Source: CBDDLD01 sp965230605 (GTDB lineage: Bacteria; Bacteroidota; Bacteroidia; Flavobacteriales; Flavobacteriaceae). Taken from it: a stretch of 64,000 bases of DNA. The stretch is from NCBI GenBank assembly GCA_965230605.1, contig CBDDLD010000004.1:124001-188000 (forward strand). The letters run 5' to 3'. The notes under the pieces are model-generated. The model did not search any database and was not told the DNA's origin. It saw only the letters and a list, made by a program, of their open reading frames with translations. The position numbers and the translations under genes are program-made. Positions 48,139 to 56,895 of the stretch are shown one piece after another. The stretch's first letter is position 1, and each line of letters opens with the position of its first letter.

Positions 48139-49061
48139 TACTTTAGAGCATTAACAATAGTATTCACATTGTATTTAAACATACCTATATAGGTGCCTTC
48201 TACAGTACCGGCATCACCTAATGCATCAGAATATAAGGTGCCTCCGATGATAACCTCATGTCCTTTTGATTTTACAGCGGCCTGTAAAGCTTCAATAGTA
48301 CGCTTTGGTACTGAACTCTCCACAAAAATGGCTTTTACCTTCTTTTCAATAATAAAAGCAGCCAGATTTTGTACATCTTGCACACCAGCTTCTGTTGCTG
48401 TAGATAAACCTTGTAATCCAACAACCTCAAAATCGAAGGCTCTACCAAAATAATTGAAGGCATCATGAGCTGTGACTAGTATACGCTGCTCTTTTGGGAG
48501 CTGTTCAATGGTAGTATTTACCTCATTTTTAAGAGCAGTCAGTTGCTCTTTATAGGCTTGCCAATTGGTTTCAAAATAAGAGGCGTTTTCTGCATCTAGC
48601 GTTTTCAATGTTTCGGTTACAAAGCTACCGACTTCTGTCCAGTAAGACATGTCAAACCATATGTGCGGATCATAGTTACTTTGAAAATAGTCCGAACCTA
48701 TAAGTGTGCTTTTGTCAACAGCTTCAGCTATTGCAACGGTCTTAATGTTTTGACTTTCCATTTTTTCAAAGACTTCTACGAGCTTACCTTCTAAATGAAG
48801 TCCATTGTAGAAAATAAGATCTGCATTAGCCAATTTTGTGACATCACCTTCACTAGCCTTATAGAGGTGAGGGTCAACACCACTACCCATAAGTCCTTGT
48901 ACATTAATTTGATCCCCTCCAATGGCATTTACAAGATCAGTGATCATGGTTGTGGTAGTTACAATATTGGGTTTGCCATTACTTTCAGTATCATTTTTAC
49001 AGCTTAATAAGGCTGTACTTACGAAAGCAATTAGGATTATGTTTTTTAATATATGTTTCAT
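48138..49061 (-). CDS. Metal ABC transporter substrate-binding lipoprotein (cluster A-I family)
   Basis: A 307-residue periplasmic lipoprotein: signal peptide with lipobox T-A-L-L-S-C at 17-22. Metal ligands of the family are visible: His in V-D-P-H-L-Y near 66, His in D-P-H-I-W-F near 132, His or Glu in V-T-A-H-D-A-F near 198, and Asp in S-D-A-L-G near 279. There is no His-rich loop of the kind in zinc-specific ZnuA, which with the MntR-type repressor favours manganese (or iron) over zinc, as an inference. Confidence 0.92.
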   Translation of the reverse strand: MKHILKNIILIAFVSTALLSCKNDTESNGKPNIVTTTTMITDLVNAIGGDQINVQGLMGSGVDPHLYKASEGDVTKLANADLIFYNGLHLEGKLVEVFEKMESQNIKTVAIAEAVDKSTLIGSDYFQSNYDPHIWFDMSYWTEVGSFVTETLKTLDAENASYFETNWQAYKEQLTALKNEVNTTIEQLPKEQRILVTAHDAFNYFGRAFDFEVVGLQGLSTATEAGVQDVQNLAAFIIEKKVKAIFVESSVPKRTIEALQAAVKSKGHEVIIGGTLYSDALGDAGTVEGTYIGMFKYNVNTIVNALK

Positions 49062-49071
49062 TGTATCTAAA

Positions 49072-49863
49072 TTATTTTGTGGGTAGTCTGAAACTCACAC
49101 CACCACTGATTAGAAGGTCTTGCCCTTCAGTAATACTTGTGCCAACAGTTGCGTCCAGTTGTACATTATCTGAAATAAGATAAGTGACACCGGCATCCCA
49201 AAGGTGATTCGCCATACTGTTTTCAGGAAAATCTCCATAAAGTTCTGCATAAGCCCCAAGCTTATCTGTAAAACTGTACCCATAAGCTATGGTGTATAGG
49301 TATGATGCTTCAGGGTTATCACCTTCCCATGCAGCACCAACATTATACGCTAAGCTAGATCGTTCACTTAAGGTATGAGTAAAAGCAAATCTAAAATCTA
49401 CACCAGTAGTTTCCGGTTTGTAATCTGAACTGGCTAAAAAAGGAAGGTTAATATGTCCAATGAATCCAATCTCAGGCAATGCCCCTTTTTCTTCAGCGAT
49501 TGCAAGCTTTACTCCAAATAGCAAAGGTGAAAATCCACTAGTAACATCTACTGTGTTTCCATTATTTTTTAGCGTACCGTCAACAACATCCCAGCCTAAT
49601 CGTAACTCTAGAGACTCTAACAGTCCGAAGCGGATAAGTGTTGTGTTTATAGTAAAATCTTCAGTTTTTATAGAGCCATCTTTAAAAGATTCAAAAGCGG
49701 CACCGGTTTCTATTTGTATAAAACCTACAGGAACTAAGGTTGACGCCTCGGTTTGATCTGGTCGATCCGTAACTAATGGACCAAGGTCGTTATTAGTTTC
49801 TTGAGCAGAAGCAAAATAAGTGATTGCTAAAAAACAAATACTAAGTAATAGTCTAATTTTCAT
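49072..49863 (-). CDS. Outer-membrane transporter-like protein (MetA-pathway/Phenol_MetA_deg type)
   Basis: A 263-residue protein with signal peptide (1-20, ending A-S-A-Q). The mature sequence starts with L-V-T-D-R-P-D-Q-T-E and alternates short hydrophobic strands, ending in a C-terminal strand G-V-S-F-R-L-P, all typical of this beta-barrel family. Position between mntR and the binding protein in the importer operon suggests it carries the metal, or a metal complex, across the outer membrane; that role is inference. Confidence 0.82.
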   Translation of the reverse strand: MKIRLLLSICFLAITYFASAQETNNDLGPLVTDRPDQTEASTLVPVGFIQIETGAAFESFKDGSIKTEDFTINTTLIRFGLLESLELRLGWDVVDGTLKNNGNTVDVTSGFSPLLFGVKLAIAEEKGALPEIGFIGHINLPFLASSDYKPETTGVDFRFAFTHTLSERSSLAYNVGAAWEGDNPEASYLYTIAYGYSFTDKLGAYAELYGDFPENSMANHLWDAGVTYLISDNVQLDATVGTSITEGQDLLISGGVSFRLPTK

Positions 49864-50509
49864 TGATATAAATTATGGTTGTAAAATCTTGGTTAAGTAA
49901 AATGGTTTTGTCTTCTATAGATACTTGAGTCATGTTGCTATTGCTAAATTGTTTCACGACTTTAATGGTATTCCCATATTTTAAGCCGTTAGCAACACAG
50001 AAATCAAGAAACTCCTTATCATTACTCATTAAGCGCGAAATGATATAGGTTTTATTGTCTTCGGCTTCAGATAAGGTTATGGATGTGTCTACAGTTGTTA
50101 TTTCTCCCTTAGCGTTAGGTATTGGATCACCATGAGGATCAAACTTTGGATGCCCAAGGTAGGCACTAATCTTATCGGCTAATAACTCTGAGGTTTGATG
50201 CTCTAAAAGCTCTGCTTCGCGATGAATATCATGTAATGACATATCAAACAGTTTAAATAAAAAAGCTTCCCACAATCGGTGCTTTCTAATGACTGATAAT
50301 GCCATTTTAGCTCCCTCATCTGTTAGCTGTAACTCTTGATACTTCTCATATTTTAAGAGCCCTTTATCCGCTAGCTTTTTTGCCATATCTGTAGCTGCTG
50401 CATTAGAAATATGCAAAAGTTTAGCTATGGTACCAGGCTTTGTATTCTTATGTTCCTGGTGCTTATTCTTGTAGATCGCCTTGACGAAATTCTCTGTAGC
50501 AATAGACAT
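49853..50509 (-). CDS. mntR: DtxR/MntR-family metal-dependent repressor
   Basis: A 218-residue regulator. The N-terminal winged helix (1-65) and dimerisation domain (66-140) include H-R-L-W-E-A-F-L and the metal ligands in H-R-E-A-E-L-L-E-H (near 96-104) and H-P-K-F-D-P-H-G (near 119-126). A C-terminal FeoA-like SH3 domain covers about 145-218. When loaded with Mn2+ or Fe2+ it should repress the importer genes that follow (11-bp overlap with the next one). An 18-bp palindrome lies just upstream of its start. Confidence 0.92.
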   Translation of the reverse strand: MSIATENFVKAIYKNKHQEHKNTKPGTIAKLLHISNAAATDMAKKLADKGLLKYEKYQELQLTDEGAKMALSVIRKHRLWEAFLFKLFDMSLHDIHREAELLEHQTSELLADKISAYLGHPKFDPHGDPIPNAKGEITTVDTSITLSEAEDNKTYIISRLMSNDKEFLDFCVANGLKYGNTIKVVKQFSNSNMTQVSIEDKTILLNQDFTTIIYINEN

Positions 50510-50529
50510 TTATAATTACTTTAAATAAA

Positions 50530-50561
50530 ATTTAAGTATACTTAAATATTTTTCAAAGATA
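50530..50561 (-). promoter_or_regulatory. mntR operon promoter with MntR/DtxR-box palindrome
   Basis: TATCTTTG (50554-50561, minus strand) fits the -7 consensus TAnnTTTG. Six bases downstream lies the perfect 18-bp palindrome ATTTAAGTATACTTAAAT (50530-50547), covering the expected transcription start. The mntR ATG follows at 50509. A dyad placed over the start is the usual repression site of DtxR-family proteins. Confidence 0.7.
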
Positions 50562-50633
50562 GCTAAAAAAAGAGAAAATAAGCAAATAAGGTTAGCTTGA
50601 CTTATGTTATTTTATAGAATAAAAGTTAAAACA

Positions 50634-51128
50634 CTATCTATGAAAATATGTACTTACCCATTTACGAGCCTCTTTTTTTAGAAATTGCTCAATATTATCT
50701 GACGTTACTCCTTTATAATAAAAATTAGGGAAACCCTCCTCAAGATCTGTCCATGCATTATTTATATGATAGAAGGTAGAAAGCCCATAGCCATGATCAA
50801 GAGAACAAGATAGAGTATATATTGCATTTAAATTTTTCCTAATAGAAATATCATTAAGAATATGCTGGATATGAAAGTATGTTTGAGCAATTATAGAATA
50901 TTCACCAGATTTTTCTTCAAGGTTTAAATCATTTAATGCTTCAGATACATAAGGTTTTATCTCTCTACTATCTGAAGGTTTTCTAAATGAAGCAAGCACG
51001 TATAGACTTTCATTTTCATAACCATTTTCTAATAAATAAATGGCCCAATCTATAACAATATCATAGTTAAAAAAATCAATTGTATTATGCCATTGTATAT
51101 ATTCAGTATAGTTTACTTTTTCATACAT
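50634..51128 (-). CDS. Hypothetical soluble protein between mntR and feo genes
   Basis: The longest frame begins at 51161, but that overlaps the Cys-rich feo gene; the ATG at 51128 (M-Y-E-K-V-N-Y) leaves a 20-bp gap and removes an odd hydrophobic leader, so I prefer it (164 residues). The protein is acidic and mostly helical, with aromatic-rich segments and no signal peptide or metal motif. I do not recognise the family. Its coding strand continues from the feo operon, but the composition is more AT-rich than its neighbours. Confidence 0.6.
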   Translation of the reverse strand: MYEKVNYTEYIQWHNTIDFFNYDIVIDWAIYLLENGYENESLYVLASFRKPSDSREIKPYVSEALNDLNLEEKSGEYSIIAQTYFHIQHILNDISIRKNLNAIYTLSCSLDHGYGLSTFYHINNAWTDLEEGFPNFYYKGVTSDNIEQFLKKEARKWVSTYFHR

Positions 51129-51148
51129 AGCATTAAAAAAGAAAAGGA

Positions 51149-51283
51149 TTAACACCCACACCCATCATTGCCACAGGCTTTAGAACTTTTCTTTTTAGGT
51201 GAATAAATAAACTTCCTAAAAAGAAAAATGAGAGCTAAGCTTACTGTAATGATGACTAATATGTTTTGGATTATGGTATTCAT
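51149..51283 (-). CDS. FeoB-associated Cys-rich membrane protein (44 residues)
   Basis: Starts ATG 51283, stops TAA 51149. One TM helix (about 4-22), a basic stretch (R-K-F...K-K-K) and a C-terminal C-G-N-D-G-C-G-C cluster match the small FeoB-associated Cys-rich proteins found after feoB in many bacteria. It follows feoB by 22 bp. Its role in ferrous iron uptake (possibly like FeoC) is not established. Confidence 0.8.
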   Translation of the reverse strand: MNTIIQNILVIITVSLALIFLFRKFIYSPKKKSSKACGNDGCGC

Positions 51284-51305
51284 GGTCTACTAAGGTACTA
51301 AATCG

Positions 51306-53405
51306 TTATTTTATAAGTTGAAATACGACCAATGCAACGGTATAAGCAATTGCCGACATAGACAATAATTGAATCAATGGCCATTTCCAACTATTGGTTT
51401 CACGTTTCACAATAGCAAGAGTACTCATGCACTGCATGGCAAAGGCATAGAATAGTAACAATGAAATTCCTGAAGCCAAGGTAAAGACTTTGCTGCCATC
51501 AGCATAAGTTTCATTAGCCATTCGGTTTTTAATGGTATCTACATCTTCATCATCATTAGCACTACCAACACTGTAAATGGTTGCTAAAGTTCCAATAAAT
51601 ACTTCTCTTGCGGCAAAAGATGTTGTAATACCAATTCCTATTTTCCAATCATAACCTAAAGGTTTAATGACCGGCTCAATAGTTTTTCCGACTATACCAA
51701 TATAGGAGTGTTCTAATTTATGTGCAGCAATTTTATCTGTAAGCTCGGTCTCACTTAGTGTTGGATATTGCGACTTAACAATAGATTCAGCATTATTAAA
51801 TTGTTCTCCAGGGCCGTAAGACGCTAGCACCCACAATACAATGGAAATGGCAAGAATAATTTTACCGGCTTCAAATACAAATGCCTTAGTTCGCTCTATG
51901 ACTGTTATGGCTACATTTTTGAAAAGAGGGACTTTATACCCTGGCATTTCTATAACAAAGAATGATTTGCTTTTGATTTTCAAGATCTTATTGAGGATGT
52001 ATGCAGAAAATACAGCCATGCCAAAACCAATCAAGTACAATAGCATGAGCGTAAGTGCCTGATAGCTTAGCCCTAGAAAACTTCCTTCCGGAATAACAAG
52101 GGCTATGATGATAAGATATACAGGCAATCGAGCAGAGCAGGTTGTGAATGGCGTTACTAATATTGTAATAAGGCGTTCTTTCCAGCTTTCAATATTTCGG
52201 GTTGCCATAATGGCCGGAATCGCACAAGCAGTACCTGAAATTAGAGGCACTACACTTTTACCACTAAGCCCAAAGCGACGCATCACACGATCCATTAAAA
52301 AGACAACACGGCTCATATAACCACTCTCTTCAAGAATGGCTATGAACAGAAACAAGAATGCAATTTGCGGGATGAAGATGACCACTCCTCCAATACCGGC
52401 TATAATGCCCTCTGCAAGCAAGCTTGTGAAAATACCCGGAGGTAATGTGTTATTAACCCATTCTGACAACGAAGCAAAAGTACCATCAATAAAATCCATT
52501 GGAACTTGAGCCCAATCGTATATGGCCTGAAAAATGACTAAAAGAATAGCAAAAAAGATGAGGTATCCCCATACTTTATGGGTTAAAATTCGGTCTAATC
52601 GTGTTCTAAGATCTGTGGCTTTAGAAGTATCAATGGTTTGCCCTTTTTTAAGAACATTATTTATAAACTGATACCGCTTTATAGTTTCCTTTTGCTGAAG
52701 ACGTTTAAGTTCTGATTTTGATCGGGTTTTAAATTGATCAATATCGATTTCTTTACGTGAAACGGTTCCGAAATTGGCATCCTGACACACCACTAGCCAT
52801 AGCTTATAGGGATCGTGTCCCGGGAACGCTTTCTTAAGACCGCTAAAATAATCAGGATCAATGGTTGAGGTATCTAGACATGGCTCAATAGATAATGACT
52901 TGTAATTTTTTATCAGTGCCTTAAGCTCGGCTACACCTTCATTCTTTCTTGCACTAACTAAAGCTATTCTAGTTTTTAGTTGTGCTTCTAACAATTCGAT
53001 ATCTAGAGAAATGCCCTTTTTACGCATCCGATCAGCCATGTTTATGACGAGAATGGTAGGTATTTGAAGGTCCTTAATCTGTGTAAAAAGTAAAAGATTT
53101 CGCTTTAGATGCTCTACATCACTAACAATCACAGCAACATCAGGAAAATCTTTATCATTCTTATTCAGTAGAAGCTCAATAACAACATTCTCATCGAGTG
53201 AAGATGCATTTAGACTATAAGTTCCGGGAAGATCAATAATATGTGCTTTAACGCCGCGATCTAATTTGCAAATCCCTTCTTTCTTTTCAACAGTAATCCC
53301 GGGATAATTACCTACTTTCTGATTCAACCCTGTCAAAGCATTAAAAATCGAGGTTTTACCGGTGTTAGGATTTCCTATTAGCGCAACGTTAATCTGCTTA
53401 CTCAT
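51306..53405 (-). CDS. feoB: Ferrous iron transport protein B
   Basis: A 699-residue Fe2+ transporter. The N-terminal G domain has G1 G-N-P-N-T-G-K-T (11-18), G3 D-L-P-G near 59 and G4 N-M-A-D near 122. After a helical linker, the membrane part (about 275-699) carries two Gate motifs, including C-A-I-P-A-I near 394 and C-S-A-R-L-P-V near 423. It overlaps feoA by 8 bp and is followed by the Cys-rich gene. Confidence 0.96.
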   Translation of the reverse strand: MSKQINVALIGNPNTGKTSIFNALTGLNQKVGNYPGITVEKKEGICKLDRGVKAHIIDLPGTYSLNASSLDENVVIELLLNKNDKDFPDVAVIVSDVEHLKRNLLLFTQIKDLQIPTILVINMADRMRKKGISLDIELLEAQLKTRIALVSARKNEGVAELKALIKNYKSLSIEPCLDTSTIDPDYFSGLKKAFPGHDPYKLWLVVCQDANFGTVSRKEIDIDQFKTRSKSELKRLQQKETIKRYQFINNVLKKGQTIDTSKATDLRTRLDRILTHKVWGYLIFFAILLVIFQAIYDWAQVPMDFIDGTFASLSEWVNNTLPPGIFTSLLAEGIIAGIGGVVIFIPQIAFLFLFIAILEESGYMSRVVFLMDRVMRRFGLSGKSVVPLISGTACAIPAIMATRNIESWKERLITILVTPFTTCSARLPVYLIIIALVIPEGSFLGLSYQALTLMLLYLIGFGMAVFSAYILNKILKIKSKSFFVIEMPGYKVPLFKNVAITVIERTKAFVFEAGKIILAISIVLWVLASYGPGEQFNNAESIVKSQYPTLSETELTDKIAAHKLEHSYIGIVGKTIEPVIKPLGYDWKIGIGITTSFAAREVFIGTLATIYSVGSANDDEDVDTIKNRMANETYADGSKVFTLASGISLLLFYAFAMQCMSTLAIVKRETNSWKWPLIQLLSMSAIAYTVALVVFQLIK

Positions 53406-53622
53406 TAATATCTATGGTTATATACATAGCGGTCTCTCTACGAATGGCTAAATGTGTCCCATTAATATTAAGATACATAGGATCTGCAAAAGGAGCCACC
53501 TGTACTAATTCAACAGAATTACCGGGGAGACACCCCATCTCTAATAATTTGAGAGGAATATGATTAGAAGATACATCTATGATAGTGGCTTCTTGTCCGC
53601 GTTTTAATTCTGCTAATGTCAA
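53398..53622 (-). CDS. feoA: Ferrous iron transport protein A
   Basis: A 74-residue SH3-like cytoplasmic protein (K-R-G-Q-E-A-T-I at the start, L-L-E-M-G-C-L-P-G in the middle, L-A-I-R-R-E-T-A near the end). The start codon is TTG at 53622: the only upstream codons in frame before a stop are ATA-AGC-AGC, so no ATG is available. It overlaps feoB by 8 bp. Confidence 0.92.
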   Translation of the reverse strand: MTLAELKRGQEATIIDVSSNHIPLKLLEMGCLPGNSVELVQVAPFADPMYLNINGTHLAIRRETAMYITIDINE

Positions 53623-53651
53623 GCTGCTTATTTAGAATAAATATAAAGAAG

Positions 53652-53659
53652 CAAAAATA
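53652..53659 (-). promoter_or_regulatory. Candidate -7 element (TATTTTTG) of the feo operon
   Basis: TATTTTTG on the minus strand, 29 bp before the feoA TTG start. No palindrome like the mntR box is seen here. Confidence 0.5.
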
Positions 53660-53687
53660 AGCTAAAAAATAAAAGTAGAAAAAGGAT

Positions 53688-54356
53688 TTAAGATTCTTCT
53701 TTTAAAGTTTTAAGATCTTTTAGTAAACGCTCAATATCTTCAGGATTAGTGCCATCGTAAAAACCTCTTATTTGCCGCTTTTTATCTATAAGCATAAAGT
53801 TCTCGGTATGAATCATATCATAGGCATCACCATTACCTTGAGTTTTAACAGCCAGATAACTTTTACGAGCTAGTTCATAAATATGTTTTTTATCACCTGT
53901 AACCATGTTCCATTTCTTATCGTTAACCCCTTTTTTGAGCGCATATCTCTTAAGCTGGGCTACTGAATCGATTTGAGGAGTAACAGAATGAGATAATAAT
54001 AACACATCATCATCATCCATGATTTCATCTTGAATTTGAACCATATGATCTGTCATTATAGGGCATATGGTTTGGCAGGTGGTAAAGAAAAAATCTGCGA
54101 TATAGATTTTGTCTTTATAATCCTCTTGCGTTATGGTTTCCCCGTTTTGATTGGTTAAGCTAAAATCTGCAATTTTATGGTACTTCTGTTGATGTTGAAT
54201 GGTACTATCTACCATTTCTTCATTAACCATAGCAGGCTGATATATGGGTAAAGGTTTATAGGTGTCGAGTACATTGTATATAATAGCAAGAATAACAATA
54301 GAGAGTATACCAAATACTATAGCAAAGTACTTATAGTCTTTAAAAAATGATAACAT
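53688..54356 (-). CDS. SCO1/SenC-family copper chaperone-like protein
   Basis: A 222-residue protein with an N-terminal TM anchor (about 10-29) and a thioredoxin-fold periplasmic domain. The copper or redox site C94-Q-T-I-C98 and the later His near 182 (M-I-H-T-E) are all present. SCO proteins deliver copper to cytochrome c oxidase CuA or act as thiol reductases. No oxidase gene is adjacent. It is divergent from rseP. Confidence 0.92.
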   Translation of the reverse strand: MLSFFKDYKYFAIVFGILSIVILAIIYNVLDTYKPLPIYQPAMVNEEMVDSTIQHQQKYHKIADFSLTNQNGETITQEDYKDKIYIADFFFTTCQTICPIMTDHMVQIQDEIMDDDDVLLLSHSVTPQIDSVAQLKRYALKKGVNDKKWNMVTGDKKHIYELARKSYLAVKTQGNGDAYDMIHTENFMLIDKKRQIRGFYDGTNPEDIERLLKDLKTLKEES

Positions 54357-54379
54357 TGTATTTGTTAAAATAATAGCTA

Positions 54380-54387
54380 CAAAGGTA
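54380..54387 (-). promoter_or_regulatory. Candidate -7 element (TACCTTTG) of the SCO gene
   Basis: TACCTTTG on the minus strand, 23 bp before the ATG at 54356, fits TAnnTTTG. Confidence 0.45.
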
Positions 54388-54495
54388 CAACTGAAACCTC
54401 AATTTTTGTGCTAAATCTCTGCAGTAATTTTATAAATGGGTGTTAAAAAGACAAGGAATAGAAGCACTATAATTTTCTAAATGCTTCTAAAAGAT

Positions 54496-54503
54496 TACTT
54501 TTG
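54496..54503 (+). promoter_or_regulatory. Candidate -7 element (TACTTTTG) of rseP
   Basis: TACTTTTG fits TAnnTTTG and lies 27 bp before the rseP ATG at 54531. Confidence 0.45.
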
Positions 54504-54530
54504 TGCTTCTGAAAAACTGAAAAAGATTAT

Positions 54531-55871
54531 ATGGAGTTCATTATAAAGATCTCTCAATTCTTATTGAGCTTGTCTTTACTTATTGTTTTACATGAGTTAG
54601 GGCATTTTATTCCTGCTAAATTATTCAAGACTAAGGTTGAGAAATTTTACTTATTTTTTGATGTCAAGTTCTCATTATTTAAGAAGAAAATAGGCGAAAC
54701 AGTTTATGGTATAGGATGGCTACCTTTAGGGGGTTATGTGAAGATTGCCGGAATGATTGATGAGAGTATGGATACAGAGCAAATGGCAAAAGACCCTCAA
54801 CCCTGGGAGTTTAGATCTAAACCGGCCTGGCAACGTTTAATTATTATGTTAGGCGGTGTTACGGTTAACTTTATTTTGGCCTATGTTATTTATGTCTTTA
54901 TGTCTTTTGCATATGGTGATGCAGATGTCAAAGTGGACAGTCTAAAAGATGGGTATTGGATAGAGAACGAAACACTAATAGACTTAGGGTTTAGAACTGG
55001 AGATAAAGTACTAGCCATTAATGATACAGAAATTATAAATGATTCTGACATTGGATTAAACATTATTGGGGCAGAATCCATTACTATAGAGCGCAATGGG
55101 CAGAAGAAAACAATTAATCTTCCAGAAGATTTCTTAGGTCAATTATCATCTGGGGGTAGTAAAGATTTGTTTGAGTATCGGGTACCTTTTATTGTAAGTG
55201 AAGTTGCGGACTCATCACTTAATAAATCAGCAGACATTAAAGTAGGTGACGTCATCCAATCTATTGGAGATAATGAACTTAAGTTTTTTGATGAATTAGC
55301 GGCCATTACGGAAAGTAATAAAGGACAAACCTTATCTGCTAGAATCTTAAGAGATGATGAAATTATTACTAGAGATCTTACCATAGATGATAAGGGTAAG
55401 TTAGGAATACGACCTGCGAATAGCCCTAAGCGTTTTGAAGAATTAGGCTATTTAGAAATTACCAGAAGAGAATATACTTTTGGTCAAAGTTTTGGTGCTG
55501 GTTGGAACAAGTTTAGTAAAACAATTAGCAATTATGGTGATCAACTTAAGGCTATTTTTAACCCAAAAACAGGAGCTTATAAAGGTCTAGGCGGATTTAA
55601 AGCCATATATGATCAGTTCCCAAGTGCGTGGAGCTGGGCATATTTCTGGGGACTTACGGCCTTTTTATCTATTATGCTAGCCATTCTTAATTTACTGCCA
55701 ATACCGGCATTGGATGGTGGCCATGTGATGTTCTTACTGTATGAAATGATCTCTGGGCGTAAACCAAGCGAGAAGTTTTTAGAGCGTGCACAAATGGTAG
55801 GTTTCTTCATCTTAATCGCATTGGTTTTATTTGCTAACGGTAATGATATTTACAAGGCGATTTTTAAATAA
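54531..55871 (+). CDS. rseP: RIP metalloprotease RseP (site-2 protease)
   Basis: A 446-residue inner-membrane protease. The zinc motif H-E-L-G-H is at 21-25 in the first TM helix. Two PDZ-like regions lie between (about 130-190 and 215-290). The C-terminal L-P-I-P-A-L-D-G-G-H near 389-398 supplies the third ligand (Asp). It cleaves anti-sigma factors or signal peptides within the membrane. It is divergent from the SCO gene; no anti-sigma or sigma gene is nearby. Confidence 0.95.
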   Translation: MEFIIKISQFLLSLSLLIVLHELGHFIPAKLFKTKVEKFYLFFDVKFSLFKKKIGETVYGIGWLPLGGYVKIAGMIDESMDTEQMAKDPQPWEFRSKPAWQRLIIMLGGVTVNFILAYVIYVFMSFAYGDADVKVDSLKDGYWIENETLIDLGFRTGDKVLAINDTEIINDSDIGLNIIGAESITIERNGQKKTINLPEDFLGQLSSGGSKDLFEYRVPFIVSEVADSSLNKSADIKVGDVIQSIGDNELKFFDELAAITESNKGQTLSARILRDDEIITRDLTIDDKGKLGIRPANSPKRFEELGYLEITRREYTFGQSFGAGWNKFSKTISNYGDQLKAIFNPKTGAYKGLGGFKAIYDQFPSAWSWAYFWGLTAFLSIMLAILNLLPIPALDGGHVMFLLYEMISGRKPSEKFLERAQMVGFFILIALVLFANGNDIYKAIFK

Positions 55872-55888
55872 AAAATTGCCATATCTTA

Positions 55889-55919
55889 TTTGTTGAGAAG
55901 AAAAAATAGTATATATTTG
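55889..55919 (+). promoter_or_regulatory. tRNA-Asn promoter
   Basis: TTTG (55889-55892), a 19-bp spacer and TATATTTG (55912-55919) match both Bacteroidota promoter elements at the standard spacing, 23 bp before the tRNA 5' end. Best promoter in the window. Confidence 0.7.
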
Positions 55920-55942
55920 CGCTCGCAAAAGTGAAAAAACAC

Positions 55943-56016
55943 TCCTCCTTAGCTCAGTTGGTTAGAGCATCTGACTGTTAATCAGAGGGTCCTTGGTTCG
56001 AGCCCAAGAGGAGGAG
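55943..56016 (+). tRNA. tRNA-Asn (GTT)
   Basis: 74 nt with a complete cloverleaf: acceptor TCCTCCT/AGGAGGA, D-arm AGCTCAGTTGGTTAGAGC, anticodon loop CTGTTAA (anticodon GTT) on a CTGA stem, T-arm with TTCGAGC. Discriminator G; CCA is not encoded. Confidence 0.96.
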
Positions 56017-56022
56017 CAAAAT

Positions 56023-56056
56023 AAAACTCCGTGAATGAATCCATTCACGGAGTTTT
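56023..56056. terminator. Bidirectional terminator between tRNA-Asn and a convergent gene
   Basis: A 15-bp stem, AAAACTCCGTGAATG pairing with CATTCACGGAGTTTT, followed by T-rich sequence. It can end the tRNA transcript (plus) and the lipoprotein gene at 56083 (minus). Confidence 0.9.
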
Positions 56057-56082
56057 TTATTTTCTGTGTGCAAGGGTTTAAA

Positions 56083-56895
56083 TTATTCAGTCAATTCTAC
56101 AGTTCTCGTTACGTTATTAAAAGGGCCAGGAATTAAGTTCCCTTCAGCATCTAATAACTCTAACTGTACAGTCACAGTCCCAATCGGTAATCCTTTAACA
56201 ACGTGCGGTGCCCATTCACTAATCATAAATGTTTCACCATTAATAGTAGCTCTTACTTTGTTGCCTGTTTCTGAAAGTGTCGTATTTAAAACAAAGAAGT
56301 CTAGTAATAAGTTTTCTGTATCTTTTCCGGAATATGTTCCTTTTGGTCTACTGTATATTAATGTAGGTGCTTCCATATCTAAACCAAGTGAGTCTTTCGC
56401 ATTTGCTCCCACTACCAGTTTTTTAACGACAACGGAATTGTCATTTTTAACAGACTCATGATACGAACGGCTCAAAAAAGCTACTAAATGATGAACTCCT
56501 TCTTTTACTTCCTTTTTAAATGCAGGCTCATAATGTGCTGAATAAGGTTGATTATTTAATATAAAATGGATGTGCTGTCCTTTACCGGAATTGGCTAAGC
56601 GCTCCGCATTAGGGCCACTAGTTTGAGCCCCAAGCTCATAGTTATTTAGAGTAAAGTTAAAGTCTATTTCTCCTCCCTCAAGACCATTTGTGTCCTTTGG
56701 ATCTTCTAATTGTAAGACCGCATCTGCATATGCAGGAGAACCTTCTAGTTTCTCAATGGTAATTTTTGGTGTTGCAGTTTCTGTAGGCGCTTCAGTTGTA
56801 GTGTCTTCATCAACATTTTTTTTGTCGTCTTTACAAGAAAAAACAGAGGCTAAGAGTATCAATGCTATAAGCAATCTTGATGTATTCGTTTTCAT
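56083..56895 (-). CDS. Lipoprotein of unknown function
   Basis: A 270-residue lipoprotein: signal with lipobox A-S-V-F-S-C near 16-21, followed by an acidic, Thr-rich linker. The mature domain is beta-rich, with H-I-H-F-I-L-N-N and H-H-L-V-A-F-L-S-R-S (His pairs near 133 and 158) that could bind a metal. A second beta-sandwich part ends near 270. No family can be named with confidence. Monocistronic, with a shared terminator. Confidence 0.7.
   Translation of the reverse strand: MKTNTSRLLIALILLASVFSCKDDKKNVDEDTTTEAPTETATPKITIEKLEGSPAYADAVLQLEDPKDTNGLEGGEIDFNFTLNNYELGAQTSGPNAERLANSGKGQHIHFILNNQPYSAHYEPAFKKEVKEGVHHLVAFLSRSYHESVKNDNSVVVKKLVVGANAKDSLGLDMEAPTLIYSRPKGTYSGKDTENLLLDFFVLNTTLSETGNKVRATINGETFMISEWAPHVVKGLPIGTVTVQLELLDAEGNLIPGPFNNVTRTVELTE

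Noticed and set aside
53623..53687. An MntR-type palindrome in the feoA promoter
   Set aside because: I looked for a TTTAAG...CTTAAA dyad and found none; only a -7 element is visible.
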